Shown piece after piece: positions 12,501-24,320 of a stretch of 64,000 nucleotides of DNA. This DNA comes from Pleodorina starrii (taxonomy: Eukaryota; Chlorophyta; Chlorophyceae; Chlamydomonadales; Volvocaceae). The stretch spans positions 62,001 through 126,000 of the forward strand of contig BRXU01000036.1 in assembly GCA_030267565.1 (NCBI GenBank), given 5' to 3'. Positions within the stretch are counted from its first letter, which is position 1. Each line of letters opens with the position of its first letter. The notes beneath the pieces are model-generated. The model was not told the DNA's origin. It worked only from the letters and a program-made list of their open reading frames with translations, and searched no databases. Position numbers and translations under genes: made by a program.

Positions 12501-12896
12501 GGCGTCCCGCCTTTGGGAGGAGCCTGCGTGCTCACGTGCGTCACACACACGCGTAGGCAGCTAGCTCATACGTGAAGATACAAGTCCGTCGCTTGGTGAG
12601 AATGTTCACGGTTGCGAGATCGTGAACCCCCGCGCGGGAACGCACGCAAGGCATAGTACAGCAAGCAAGCATGCATGCAGGGTGTACCGTTGATGGGCCA
12701 GCAAGCAAACGAACGGCTGCATTTATTCCCAGCGGCGTCAGAGGGCCACTCAGGCCACCTGCCCTAGCTGCGTACATACCAGGGAGTCAGGCGAGGTGCC
12801 GAATTTGAAGATGCATGCAGTTGCCGGTCCCGTAGAGAACGCAATGCACAGCAGGGCAGCGGCGCACAAAAGCGCGAGGGGCTTGGCTGAGGCCAT
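9566..12896 (-). CDS. CAH1: Periplasmic alpha-carbonic anhydrase, CAH1/CAH2 type (left copy)
   Basis: Zinc enzyme interconverting CO2 and bicarbonate. In Chlamydomonas this secreted type supplies the carbon-concentrating mechanism. Exons, in transcription order: 12896-12780, 12523-12471, 12297-12161, 11795-11640, 11234-11109, 10824-10655, 10535-10368, 10114-9988, 9651-9566. Phases agree and give 379 aa (CAH1 is about 377). A hydrophobic N-terminal signal peptide is followed by [31 protein letters not shown], the zinc-ligand block [10 protein letters not shown] and EMHIVHR, and [16 protein letters not shown] loop with HRRLLA near residue 330 sits where CAH1 is cut into large and small subunits, so similar processing is likely (inference). 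A TATA-like TATAAAAG lies 116 bases upstream. It differs from the right copy at only a few residues, with one extra codon in exon 8. Confidence 0.9.
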
Positions 12897-13004
12897 GTCT
12901 CCAATTTCAAGCTTCCGCCTTGCCGTGTCTTGTCTTGCTTGCCTTGCCTTGCTTAACAAATAAAGTATGTGTCGAATTCTGCGACCTGTTGGGACTGCAA
13001 GGGG

Positions 13005-13012
13005 CTTTTATA
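13005..13012 (-). promoter_or_regulatory. TATA-box-like element, left carbonic anhydrase
   Basis: Reads TATAAAAG on the minus strand, 116 bases before the start codon at 12896. The mirror-image site in the other arm (14532-14539) is CATAAAAG at nearly the same distance, so the core promoter was duplicated along with the gene. Confidence 0.55.
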
Positions 13013-13592
13013 CGGCCAGCCAGCCCCTGGCAGCCACACATACAGGCGGCCGCGTGCCTAGTGAACTACCCGACTCGATCAACCGCAGCGTTGTCGGGGG
13101 GTTCGAGGGCGATGCGTGAGGTTTGATGGTAGTGGTAGCCAGTTACTACGAACAAACTAGAGGACGGCACCAGTAGTAGATTATTCGTATTCTCAGTACG
13201 AGGACATCTATCGATGGGACACGACGCACGCAAGCAGCTGAAGTCCACTACTGCTGGTGCTGACGTGAACGAAAACGGGATATTTGGGAACTTGAGCTGC
13301 GCTTCGGTAGTTATGTAGATAGGTGGCTGGCTGGCAGAACTCGCTGAAGCGGTTGGTAACTTTGGAATCATGCATTTCCCGATGATAATCTATAACACAC
13401 ATCATAGATTCGTTCTCCATTATTCGAGCTGAATTCCGATAGTCAAATGCAATGAACATGCCAAACGCGCGAATGCCTGACCGTTGTTCGCGGATGTATT
13501 GTTCAGATGCAGGTGGATAGATAGATCCATAGTACTCGCTGCGGCGTCGGCTTCATTGCTATCAGCGATAGATAGGCAGGGGTAGTAAAACT

Positions 13593-13968
13593 GGCGGGAT
13601 GCCGGTTTGTATGTGTGTGTGGGCGGCAGCCGTGTAGCTTGCATACGTTATGAGACCACCAATCAACAAGTAATAAGTAAGACGGTTGCAACGAAGGTCC
13701 CATGATGACTTATCGGCGGGAAATCGAAGCGCTTAAGCTTTAAGGACGAAAAAGGTTATTATATTTAACCCACCGACTAGGATGGCATAGACATTTGCTT
13801 AAGGACAGATGGGGAGCACGTTTATATTAGATACCATCGCGCAGTAGTAGTCATCGGTCACGCACGCACCAGGCCTCGCCTCGTTTCGCGCGGGCAGCAG
13901 CTCCGACCAGAATCAAAATGAATGACATATCTAATAATATATACGTAATTATAGCCCGTGTATATAAA
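13593..13968. other. Unique spacer at the centre of the inverted repeat
   Basis: About 375 bases with no evident mirror match between the arms. Both carbonic anhydrase genes are transcribed away from it; the start codons are 1,747 bases apart, most of that distance being arm sequence. No protein-coding frame is recognised. It may hold shared upstream control sequence, but I could not identify a specific low-CO2 element with confidence. Confidence 0.6.
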
Positions 13969-14531
13969 GTTTTACTACCCCTGCCTATCTATCGCTGATA
14001 GCAATGAAACCGACGCCGCGGCGAGTACTACGGATCTATCTATCGACCTGCATCTGAACAATACATCCGCGAACAACGATCAGGCATTAGCGCGTTTGGC
14101 ATTTTCATTGCATTTGACTATCGGAATTTAGCTCGAATAATGGAGAACGAATTTATCATCGGGACGGAATGCATGATTCCAAAGTTACCAACCGCTACAG
14201 CGAGTCCTGCCAGCCAGCCACCTATCTACATAACTACTGAAGCGCAGCTGAAGTTCCCAAAAATCCCGTTTTCGTTCACGTCAGCACCAGCAGTAGTGGA
14301 CGTCAGCTCCTTGCGTCGTATCCCATCGATAGATGTCCTCGTACTGAGCGAGAATACGAATGATCTACTACTGGTGCCGTCCTCTAGTTGGTTCGTAGTA
14401 ACTGGCTACCACTACCATCAAACCTCACGCATGGCCCTCGAACCCCCCGACAACGCTACCGTTGATCGAGTCGGGTAGTTCACTAGGCACGCGGCCGCCT
14501 GTATGTGTGGCTGCCAGGGGCTGGCTGGCCG

Positions 14532-14539
14532 CATAAAAG
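14532..14539 (+). promoter_or_regulatory. TATA-box-like element, right carbonic anhydrase
   Basis: CATAAAAG 112 bases upstream of the start codon at 14644, mirroring the TATAAAAG site of the left gene. Confidence 0.5.
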
Positions 14540-14643
14540 CCCCTTGTAGTCCCAACAGGTCGCAGAATTCGACATATACTCTGTTAAGCAAGGCAAGGCA
14601 AGCAAGACAAGACACGGCAAGGCGGAAGCTTGAAATTGGAGAC

Positions 14644-17600
14644 ATGGCCTCAGCCAAGCCCCTCGCGCTTTTGTGCGCCGCTGCCCTGCTGTGCATTGCG
14701 TTCTCTACGGGACCGGCAACTGCGTGCATCTTCAAATTCGGCACCTCGCCGGACTCCCTGGTATGTACGCAGCTAGGGCAGGTGGCCGGAGTGGCCCTCT
14801 GACGCCGCTTGGAATGAATGCGTTCGTTCGTTTGCTTGCCGGTCCATCAACGGTACATCATGCATGCTTGCTGTACTATGCCTTGCGCGCGTTCCCGCGC
14901 GGGGGTTCACGATCTCGCAACCGTTAACATTCCCACCAATCAAGCGACTTGTATGTTCACGTATGAGCTAGCTGCCTACGCGTACGTGTGTGTGGCCTGA
15001 GCACGCAGGCTCCTCCCAAAGGCGGAACGCCCTGGAACTGGGGCTTCGCTGGAGACGACTGGTGAGCTGCCGCCGTGTCATTCGCCGCGCATGCACGCAT
15101 CCAACCATGTATATATGGTGCCCGATTGATTACCCCCGCCGCTGGTCCTTATATCAACGACAAGCAAGGGTTCTTGTTCATATTCTTGCCTGCTCACTGT
15201 GTGCGCGTGTGCGTGTGTGGTCCACCTGCTCAACCAGGAACGGTGTGGACGCCTCCGGACGGCCTTGGCGCTGCCTGAGTGGTCTTCGCCAGAGCCCGAT
15301 CAATGTGCCGCCGCTGTCCGTTAGGCGGGACGGGCTCCTCAGTTCCGTACTGAACCTCCTGGGCTCGGGAGGAGGTACGTACGTGCTGGGATATGTAGAT
15401 CAGATTTGTTGAGCGTGCCCGCGCGCGTGCGTCATCAATTGCCGTCGCCTCGCCCTTGCTTAGGTTGCTGCCACACACTACTCGCGCGGTCGCCCGCCGA
15501 TTAGCAGTAGACAGCGCCCTTTCCTTTTAGATACGTAGCTGCGGCCATCTTGCAGGCCATTCTGCACAGCGACTGCCGTTTATTCGTTTCATGTGGATAC
15601 TTTATATATGCCAGTAACTCGCTCGCAATAGCATGTGTTGATTGGTCGGTGTCGCTACAGTCAGCTGCGCGCTCCAACTGGCGAGCCTGCTTCACCTTGC
15701 GTTGCCGGCTGCTGCATTCATTCATGCATCGCCATCACTCGCAGATGACACCAACGAGATTCCTCGCAATCTGCGCACGTCCTGGGTCTACCCGCGCCTC
15801 GTCTCCAATGGGAGCAATGTGGAGGTCATCAATAACGGTCACACCATCCAGGTCGAGTGGCTGTCGCCCTTCGCCGCGGACGTCCAGATTGCGGTGCCAG
15901 GTGCGTTATTTATACTATTAGTTTCGAATCAGTTGTCAGTCACTGCCGATAGCTACTTAGGTACGGCCTGCGTGCAGCTTTAAGGACCTGTTAAGGACAT
16001 GCGATAGCCCCGTATGTAGGAGTCCGCATGCAATCAAGAAGTCGGCTAAGAAACGGGAAATGCACAGCGCAGTGTGCATTTCCCGCATTTCATTCGAGCA
16101 CGCAGCCCCGATAGGTAGATTATAGTATGTAGGTAGGACGCGCCGCCGATCGATCTGATTACTTGGCCCATCCACGCACATACCTTTCTGTTGAGAACCA
16201 ACCGCTGCCATGGTTAGACGCCCTCGCTTGTTCATTTCGTTGTCGACCTCCGTCCTTGCGTCCCTACGGCCTCGCCCTCACCTACCCTGCGTGTGCCCCT
16301 CATCATCGACAGCTCTTCAATTCAACACGGCGACTGTGACCGCCGTGCTGTCCATGGATGCGTATGACCCGGCCGTCAGGGTCCGTGCGACGCCGCTGCA
16401 GTTTCATTTCCACGCCACCTCAGAGCACGCCCTCGTAGGTAAGTGTTTGGTGGAGGGTGAGGGTAAGTGTTTGTGGGGGGTGATGGAGGTAGGGTGAGAA
16501 CACTTACCTACGTATGGCGCCCCACGTGTGCGGGGACACGCACGTGGTTACACGGCATGTGCGTGCACGACCGCAGCCTAATAATCTCGCTACCAGCTTT
16601 GTGACACCAAATTAACATACAGATCTTGCCTAAGACAAAGCCAGTGCGCGGGTACAAAGACTCGCCTCCTCCACGCGCCCCTGCTGCCTACCCGCCCGCA
16701 GGCCGGTACTTCCCGCTCGAGATGCACATCGTGCACCGGGTCACGGGCCTGCCCGCCTGCGATGCCGCCGGGGGCTGCATCATGGTCACGGGTGTGCTGT
16801 TCGAGCTGGGTAGCGGCGGAAATAACCCCCTGCTGGAGGCCATCTGGGAGGCCATGCCGCTGCGAGAGGGAGTGAGTGCTTACTTGGGTTGCAGATGGCT
16901 GGAAAGCTGTCGTCGTCGCTACATCTTAAGTTAGGAAATCGAAGTTAGGATAATAATGCAACCACTGCACTAACTAAAACAATTTCTTTGCTTTTCTAAA
17001 TGCGTGCCGGCAGGCCATCAACTTCCTGCGTGCCGGCGCGGACATCCGGCTGGGGGAGTTGCTGCCGCCACTCAGCTCTCGCAACTACGTGACCTACGAG
17101 GGCAGCCTGACCACACCACCCTGCAGTGAGGGCCTGCTGTGGCACGTGTTCCTGCAGCCTCAGACGATCAGCCAGGCGCAGGTGGGTGTGTACGGCACGT
17201 GCGGCACGGCGACGGGGGATACGTATGCCGCCCGAGGCTGAACTAAGAGGGTGTGCGTGGCTGGTCACTGCTGCATGCCTGCCCGTCACGACCGCCGCTT
17301 AGCTAGCACCCACGGGGCCCTGCTGCTCGCGGCCGATGGGTGCATGTATTGGTGTATGTGTTGGTGTACGTACATATATACGGCACATGCGCCCATGCGT
17401 GCTTTCCGATCCGCAGTGGAACAAGTACCGCAAGGCTGTCGGCTTCAGGGAGTGCAACCCCAGGAACGCGACCGGCGTCTCAACCGCTTCTCACCGACGG
17501 CTGTTGGCGACGGCGCAGCCGGCCGGCAACCCCAACAATGGTGAGTAGCGCTGGTTATTTGGCCGTCTGGGAGCCGGGCAAGTGCGCTTCCAACTGCAAT

Positions 17601-17930
17601 AGCTAGTTGACAGGATTGAAGATAAGCACAAGGTACAGCGGGACGGCGTGGTCATGGGTTTAGGCAGCAGGTAATTATGTAGGAGTGAAGTATGTAAGGG
17701 CCCGATACGGTAACCTACCTAATGTGAGTGTGCACAGGTTGACTGACTGACGCTCCCTCGTCGTCATGTACATGTACCTGTCTTGTTTGTTGCAGCCGTC
17801 TTATGCCGCCTCCCCCTCTTTCATCCCCGCCTGCTTCCATACAGTCACGTGCAACATCGCCGCGTACGGCTACAATTTCCGCAACGCTCAGAAGCTGAAC
17901 GGTCGTGTGGTGAAAGTGGGTCTCGCTTAA
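14644..17930 (+). CDS. CAH1: Periplasmic alpha-carbonic anhydrase, CAH1/CAH2 type (right copy)
   Basis: Second copy of the zinc enzyme, divergently transcribed from the first. Exons: 14644-14760, 15009-15061, 15238-15374, 15745-15900, 16313-16438, 16702-16871, 17014-17181, 17417-17540, 17845-17930. All introns are GT-AG and the total is 378 aa. Residues 1 to about 27 form a signal peptide. Predicted zinc ligands are H186, H188 and H205; H135 in NNGHTIQ matches the proton-shuttle position of animal enzymes. The final acceptor (catacag at 17844) is set by the frame of the conserved C-terminus; an upstream AG near 17795 would shift frame. Substitutions relative to the left copy are mostly synonymous (for example GCG/GCA for the Ala before the first Cys), with a few conservative changes (Ser/Ala, Lys/Arg, Glu/Asp). 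Both copies look functional. Co-orthology to CAH1 versus CAH2 cannot be decided here. Confidence 0.9.
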
Positions 17931-18847
17931 AGCGCAGGGACGGATCTCGCTTCTGATCTTCCCTTAGGTTCCCTTCAGCAGCCGCCGGACATTAAGGTCC
18001 CTCGCATTGTGGATGTCGGCGTGAATTTAAAAGCACAAATATGTAGTTAACGCATGTCGAATTGATAGATGTCTATGGCCGGGGATATGTTATGCTGCTG
18101 ATGGTTGGGGATTTGCGATAATCATGTCTAGCTATCGATTGATGCATGAGGCAAGCAATCCATCAGGATCTATCCTTGACGGGCTTAACGGCTGCAAACT
18201 TCGGAGTTTACGTTTTGCTCTGGCCCGCCTAAAAGCCCGGTACTATAGGATCTGAGCGGGATTTCTGTGTTGTTGTGTTGTGCTCATGCAACAGCTGTCA
18301 ATTAGGTTTCTGCGCCAGCAGTAGAGTGTTGATCGGCCCTGCATTGGGACACGCAGATGGGCAGAAAGGCAGCAGGTCATTAAGGCGAGGGGCAAACAGG
18401 CTGGAAGGCCACCTGTGCGCTTGTATGTTCCTTCGTTGCAGCACTATATATGTTATGCTTGATTTGGTTGCGTCTGTTCGAGATTGGCATTGATGGCGGC
18501 ACCGGTTCTGCATGCACTTGTTTTGTTGGAGTGCATCTTGCTTGTTGCTTGCTCTTTCTGGCATTTCTCGTGTACAAGCCTCCAATTCGGGCAGGTCCGC
18601 CCGCTGAAACAAGCAACGAATTAAAGCACACACCAGCACCTGCTGCATGCTGTACCTGTCGCGTAAACCGCTGCTGGGGAAACTCTGCATCGCGTCGGGA
18701 AGTGCGTAACCGACAGCAATTGGGTCACTGATCCAATCAAGCGCGTAAGGGGGTGATATGATGGGCAAAAACGACCTCACGCACTGCAATAACAACCATA
18801 CATACGGTAGCGCAAGTCACACATACAGCGCCCGCTCGCGGGGCTGG

Positions 18848-19806
18848 TCGAAAGGTCCGACTACTTCAGCCAGGCAAGCAATGCCCGCCGTGCTAGTGGC
18901 ATGGTCTGCTTACTCCGGCGCTTCCAAAACCCAGAGACCTGCTGCGCTAGCTGAAATGTCTGGGCTACTTTACGCGACGTACGCAGTGGAAGGGAAACCG
19001 GGCGTCGCCAGCCAGCCTGAAGACGAAGAATGGCGAGAGAAAGGAGATGAGGAAGGAGCTCGCCTAAGCATGTTGCGTACCAAAGAGTGACTCCAGTATA
19101 GAGAGAACGAATTATGCATGTGCAGTAATCGGCGGTGTCAAAAAGATACCTGCTGCCTCAGAGTAAAATTCGATCTCATCGTCTCCACCAGTCGGCATAT
19201 GAGGCCGACGCCTTGATTGAGATCTTCAGTAGATGTACGACAGGCAGGGCTCCGCCTTGCTCGTCTCCAACCAACTCCAACGGTCTTTCATTCCCCACTT
19301 TCGTGATTCCCGATAGCCATTGGCTATTAGTCGGAAGCAGTCCAAGTATAAGTGTCGTTACATGCGCCCAACAAAATTGATGCCACGGCAGTTGAGAGCG
19401 AGGTGAGCTGCGAGGTCGAATGAAAAGCTGCAGCCACGCTGCTGCTGTTAGGCGTCAGGCTTGCGCCGACGGACTACCCCATCCTGCACGGCAACCAAGA
19501 AGATCCGCAACACCTTCGCGCAGCATGGGGTCCGCCTTCGCCCCCTCGGAAAGTACCTCGCTGCGCAATCTTAGCTTCGATCTCCTGCAAATAAAACCAT
19601 CTGCTGGTAGCTAGGTACCCCGACGACGAAATTAAATTCAATTTATTATTCAATAACAAAGTCGACATTAATTTCTTCCGGCTGCTGCACCACCAATATA
19701 GGACTACTACTACGGTACATGTGAATTACCTCTTCTGTCCTGCTACGTGCTACCATTCCCGTGCTACCTTTCCCGCCGTGTGCACACCGACGTATGGTAT
19801 AATTAC
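18848..19806. other. Intergenic, no recognised gene
   Basis: Beyond the inverted repeat I see no conserved domain. A plus-strand frame ending at 19090, rich in Glu, Lys and Arg near its end, is the longest candidate, but it begins inside the inverted repeat arm and matches no family I know. The stretch near 19620-19670 is AT-rich. Confidence 0.4.
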
Positions 19807-22404
19807 CTAGATCAAAGCATCTGAAGACCCCAGGATCTTGTAGCAGAGCGGCATTACGTCACTCTCCGGCGCGCCCGGTCGCAAGCCAGCCGCCGTCGGT
19901 ATCTTGACGTCGCGGTTGATGTCGAAGGTGCTCGATGTGGGATTAAACCCGAGCAGTGCACTGGCGGGCCATTTTTCAATGTCGATAAGCTTCCACTTCT
20001 TGTTGCCGGTGTTCCTGTTGCAGCAACCGTTGCAGTCCGAGTTGCTGCACACGTCCTTGACGTTTACGGTCACCGTCACGGTCGGCTTTCCCTCAACCAT
20101 CACCTGCAGATGCGTGCACGCGCAAACACCAGCAATGCCATTTACTTATTTAATAGAAAGTAAGATAGATATTATAATGAATGTAAGTTTACAAAACACT
20201 ACTGTCGTACGTGTGCCTGATCGAGCGATTTATTACCTGCAGTTTCTTGCCAAGCAGTGAGCTGTCGAGTTGGTAGGTAGCCGCCATGTTCCAATTTCGG
20301 ACTGTTGACTCCGGGAAGCGGCAGCCGAAGTTACCGTTGCCGCCATTCAGCCATTGTGCGCCGTTCCTGCAGGGCGCTGCACTGCCGCCGTCCAGAGTGC
20401 TAAACATGCCGGCCCAGGTGCAGCCCGAGTAGTCAACGCACTCGACGGTTCCCGGCTTGGGCCAGCTGTCGAAGATTGTGCCGACGGCGGCGCTCCAACC
20501 GCTCGGGCAGCCAGATACTGTATGTGCACGTGTGCAGCGATGTATGTCATCCATACGTGCGTATCGCGGACGAAAACAAAACATGGATGTAATAACATAC
20601 AAACGGTCATTAAAAAGCGGGCCGGATAAGACTGTTGAGGGAGGGTATGCATGTATGTATCGAGCCCCCTGGGGCCCGCTGCTGCCACATACAGCAACAC
20701 ACACGAGCAGTGGAATGTATGCAAGCAACCTATTTGCGTTATGTATATTGTATGTGTGAGCCATCTGCTTTGTAAGATAGAACTGAGCTGAATAGGCGCG
20801 TCAGACGAGCCAAGCAAGTAAGTATCTGTGATTGAATGCAACTGCGTTATTCCTTCACACGTCGGAAAACCGTCCTTTATTTAGACACGCAGAGACGCGG
20901 GTGCTAAGTGAACTAAACGCAAACGCTAGGGGATGGATAGTCTACACCCGTCCTTAGAAAGCCAATGGCTGGCTTACCCGCTGTAGGCGGCGGTGGGGGA
21001 GTGCTGCTTTTGGGCCTAGGAGGCGGAGGTGGGATGGCCCTGCGGGGCGGCGGCGGCGGTGGCCTGGAGGTGGGTGCGGCGTTGTTGCAAGCCAGAAGCC
21101 ACATTGCTGGCCCAATCACAGACCAGGATTGTGGGGTTGAAACGGAGGCCGGCAGCACAGGACTGCGGCGGGACCGTGATTCCGTTGGCGCAGTTGGAGA
21201 AGGAGGCACAGGTGGTGTCGCAAGGATTGGAGTACAGTCCGGCGGCTTTGTTGGCCACAGCGCGAAGCGCCCTGGGGGCCCCCACGCGCCCCCTTTGGTA
21301 GGTTGCCCTTGTCAGCCCTGCTGTCCGTGGACTATTTGCTGGTTGGACGCCAAGCCAAATGCACGCCGACACCCCTTGTTTTATAAGTAATTATAAAATT
21401 AGTGAAGCTATTATAATAAGTATTTATAAAATCAGTGAAGCTACTGACGTGAGTTCTTGATTTATTTAATTAGATATACGCTCCTAGCTTGTATCGGGGC
21501 AGTACGTAGAGTATAAATTAGTCGCCCTATACGTACCCCTAAGTACCCCAGAGCCCTACCTGCCGCCGCCACAAGGCACATTGATAATCTGGCCGACTTG
21601 CAGGTTGGTGGGCACGATACCCGGGTTCAGTGCCTGGAGCGTGACCACGTCAGTGCCGTACACCTGGGCGATGGCCCAAAGCGTGTCGCCACTCTTGATC
21701 GTGTACGGACAAGCGCCGCCACCTGAGTAATCGAACAATGAAATTAGTCGTATTGATGATGATAGTTAACGTTAGTTGACTTGTAACTAATTTGGGGTTA
21801 GGGCTTGATGGATAGCTAGGCAGGTGCATGTATGCAAGCACATCTGATGCCGGCTCGCTCATATATATGATGTGTGCGATGTGAAGCAAAGCGGTGCCGC
21901 TGACACGGGCCCCGTTTCTACAGTAGATAGTATACGTCGTCCTCGTATAACGCACCAGTGGGGGGCGGCGGTGAACCCGGCTTGACAATGGGCGGTGGAA
22001 CGGGCTTGGCAACGGGCGGCGGCGGGCTGATGACCCGGCGGGGAGCGAGGAGGTGGGCTGGAGGTGGGTGCGACGTTGTTGCAAGCAACATTGCTGGCCC
22101 AATCACAGACCCGGATTGTGGGGTTAAAACGGAGGCCGGCAGCACAGGACTGCGGAGGGACCGTGATTCCGTTGGCGCAGTTGAAAAAGGTGGCACAGGT
22201 GGTGTCGCAAGGATTGGAGTACAGCCCAGTGGCTTTGTTGGCGCAGAAGTTGGCGCAAGAGGCGTCCGCGAGCAAGCGCCTGCTGCTGATGTAAGCGTCG
22301 CCCTCATTAGCAGCAGCTGCTACTTGCAGCGCACCATTGCTGAGTGCCAAGACGGAAATAGCCAGCGCCACCAGTACATTTCCAACTGTCGTGGACGACC
22401 GCAT
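19807..22404 (-). CDS. Secreted mosaic protein: CBM14 - LysM - CBM14 - DPBB (expansin-like), frameshifted
   Basis: Exons in transcription order: 22404-21956 (signal peptide from MRSSTTVG, RRLL site, CBM14/peritrophin-A Cys pattern, Pro-rich linker); 21723-21560 (LysM with CPYTIKSGDTLWAIAQVYGT and LQVGQIINVPC); 21271-20978 (second CBM14, Pro-rich linker); 20517-20237 and 20103-19807 (double-psi beta-barrel module with VKDVCSNSDCNGCC, similar to expansin/RlpA domains). Phases of all five exons fit one reading frame except for two indels. Exon 1 is one base out of phase within its Pro-rich linker. Exon 3 has a 7-base insertion (an extra ctggctt after the last CBM14 block near 21090). The acceptor of exon 3 lies inside a repeat also present at 31866-31985. 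The likely role is binding or loosening extracellular polysaccharide. It could instead be two genes, a decayed gene, or contain assembly errors. Confidence 0.55.
21258..21365. repeat. Dispersed repeat with GC-rich palindromic end (copy 1)
   Basis: Closely matches 31866-31985 in the same orientation, from cgcgaagcgccctgggggc through the shared block ttggacgccaagccaaatgc. In this copy the GC-rich end abuts and truncates a CBM14-coding segment. A shorter relative, including the gcgcttcgcgctgggg core, is at 30279-30319. Probably the end of a mobile element. Confidence 0.7.
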
Positions 22405-22566
22405 TCCTGCCGGCAGCAACATGTTGATAGCACGAGGTATGCTGGGCACACGCGTGCGGCACCGCGTGCGCATACAACGCTAGTTTGCGTACGTGCCCAA
22501 CACTGACAGCAGCAGTACCTAAGGCACCACGATTCGAAACTTCGCCGAAGGGATCTGCCGGCTATC

Positions 22567-22573
22567 TATATAT
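22567..22573 (-). promoter_or_regulatory. TATA-like element of the mosaic CBM14-LysM gene
   Basis: Reads ATATATA on the minus strand, about 165 bases upstream of the start codon at 22404 and embedded in tctatatatgcc. Position and composition suit a core promoter. There is no other support. Confidence 0.35.
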
Positions 22574-22579
22574 GCCGCT

Positions 22580-23727
22580 CACGACATTGGGCCGTGAGTG
22601 CCGTACGTACTACATATGTACGTACACTCGCAACTGCCACGCAGCTGCTGCTGATGGAAGCGGGCACGCGCGACAAATGGACGAACCCAACTACCTCGAT
22701 TCGTTACATCCGTCCAAAATGGGAGCCACACATACACATCCAAAAAATGAAGGAACAAGACAAGCGAGCGAGAGGAAAGCAAGGGCGGACACGTTATTGG
22801 TTCAGGGGCGCGCACGCAAGCGCAGAACATCTAACGGACGCCCGCCTCCGGGCCCCTAGGTCATACGAGAGACATAGTTTAAAAGCGAGGTTAAAAGCGT
22901 ATTATATTCTAACGGGGAGGTCGTGATGCTTGGGCGTCGTGCTAGTTGAGGTCATAGGCACGGCCGACAACGGGCACTAATGGGAAACCTCCTACATACG
23001 AGGTTTTACTGTAATCACTCATTTAACAGAAATGCACCATGATCTTTGCTGGATAAGGCGTCGCCCAAAAATATTTAACACCTGATTGAAATTTATCAAG
23101 GAAGGCGATGAAATTAGCGTGCCAGCTTGGTGAATAAATTAGGGTTTGTTAGGATCGTTAGGAAGCTGTTAGGATTTGACCGCTGTCTATGCCTGGGATG
23201 CTGCTTGATGGTCTTCCTGCCTGGAAATTTCCCGGGAGGCGCTTCCGCTGCTTCATTTAGCCAGCACGATTGGGCGCATGTGCATATATTTCCACTCTGT
23301 GCGCCTCTGTCAGCCCCCCTGCTGCTTCATGTATTGGCTTATGAATGAGCATGGAGGTCTTAAGGCGGAAGGGTTGTTGTGTCACGTTTTACTTCGGGTA
23401 TCCCGCCTGACGCGCTAAGCTGTCAATAACTGTCTGACATTCGAATAAGTAACTGATGACTTAATGTACTGCTAACTGTCGGCAGGTCTGTGAGGTGCAT
23501 CTGTGCATCCTAAATAATGGTCCGAATATGCATAATATCTGTGTGCATATATCTGTGAAGGTTATGCATGCTATCTGAGCGTATCCTTCATTGGGGCTGA
23601 CGTAGTCTGACGACGGTCGAGACATCTGCTGGTCTCTGGTAGTGCTGATGAGCCGTATTGGAATCTGCCTGATATTTATTCTGGGCTGCACTTCGCTTCT
23701 CATGCCCGGGCCCTCGTCAGGGTGAAC
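22580..23727. other. Intergenic, no recognised gene
   Basis: No conserved domain or RNA gene recognised. This is the upstream side of the mosaic CBM14-LysM gene; the right edge runs into a (TTA)n array. Confidence 0.4.

Positions 23728-24320
<593 letters not shown>

Larger units (their letters stand above)
8545..13592. repeat. Left arm of ~10.3-kb inverted repeat
   Basis: Reads as the reverse complement of 13969-18847 through exons, introns and flanks, with scattered substitutions and short indels. The outer match ends near the sequence gcgagcgggcgctgtgtgac (8556-8575), and the inner match near the motif ctatcagcgatagataggca (13559-13578). The arm contains one complete carbonic anhydrase gene on the minus strand. 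The ~980 bases between its outer edge and that gene's stop hold no recognisable gene. Confidence 0.85.
13969..18847. repeat. Right arm of ~10.3-kb inverted repeat
   Basis: Mirror copy of 8545-13592, slightly shorter because of indels. For example, the triplicated aagcccgtt run near 9270-9300 is reduced to a single copy near 18180. It contains the second carbonic anhydrase on the plus strand. The stretch from the stop codon (17930) to the outer edge (18847) has no recognised gene. Confidence 0.85.

Noticed and set aside
17796..17845. Upstream acceptor (ttgcag near 17796) for the last carbonic anhydrase exon
   Set aside because: It shifts the frame away from the conserved C-terminal [16 protein letters not shown]; the acceptor at 17844 keeps it.
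18758..19090. 110-residue plus-strand frame at the right edge of the inverted repeat
   Set aside because: Starts inside the repeat arm, has no mirrored counterpart and shows no family resemblance.
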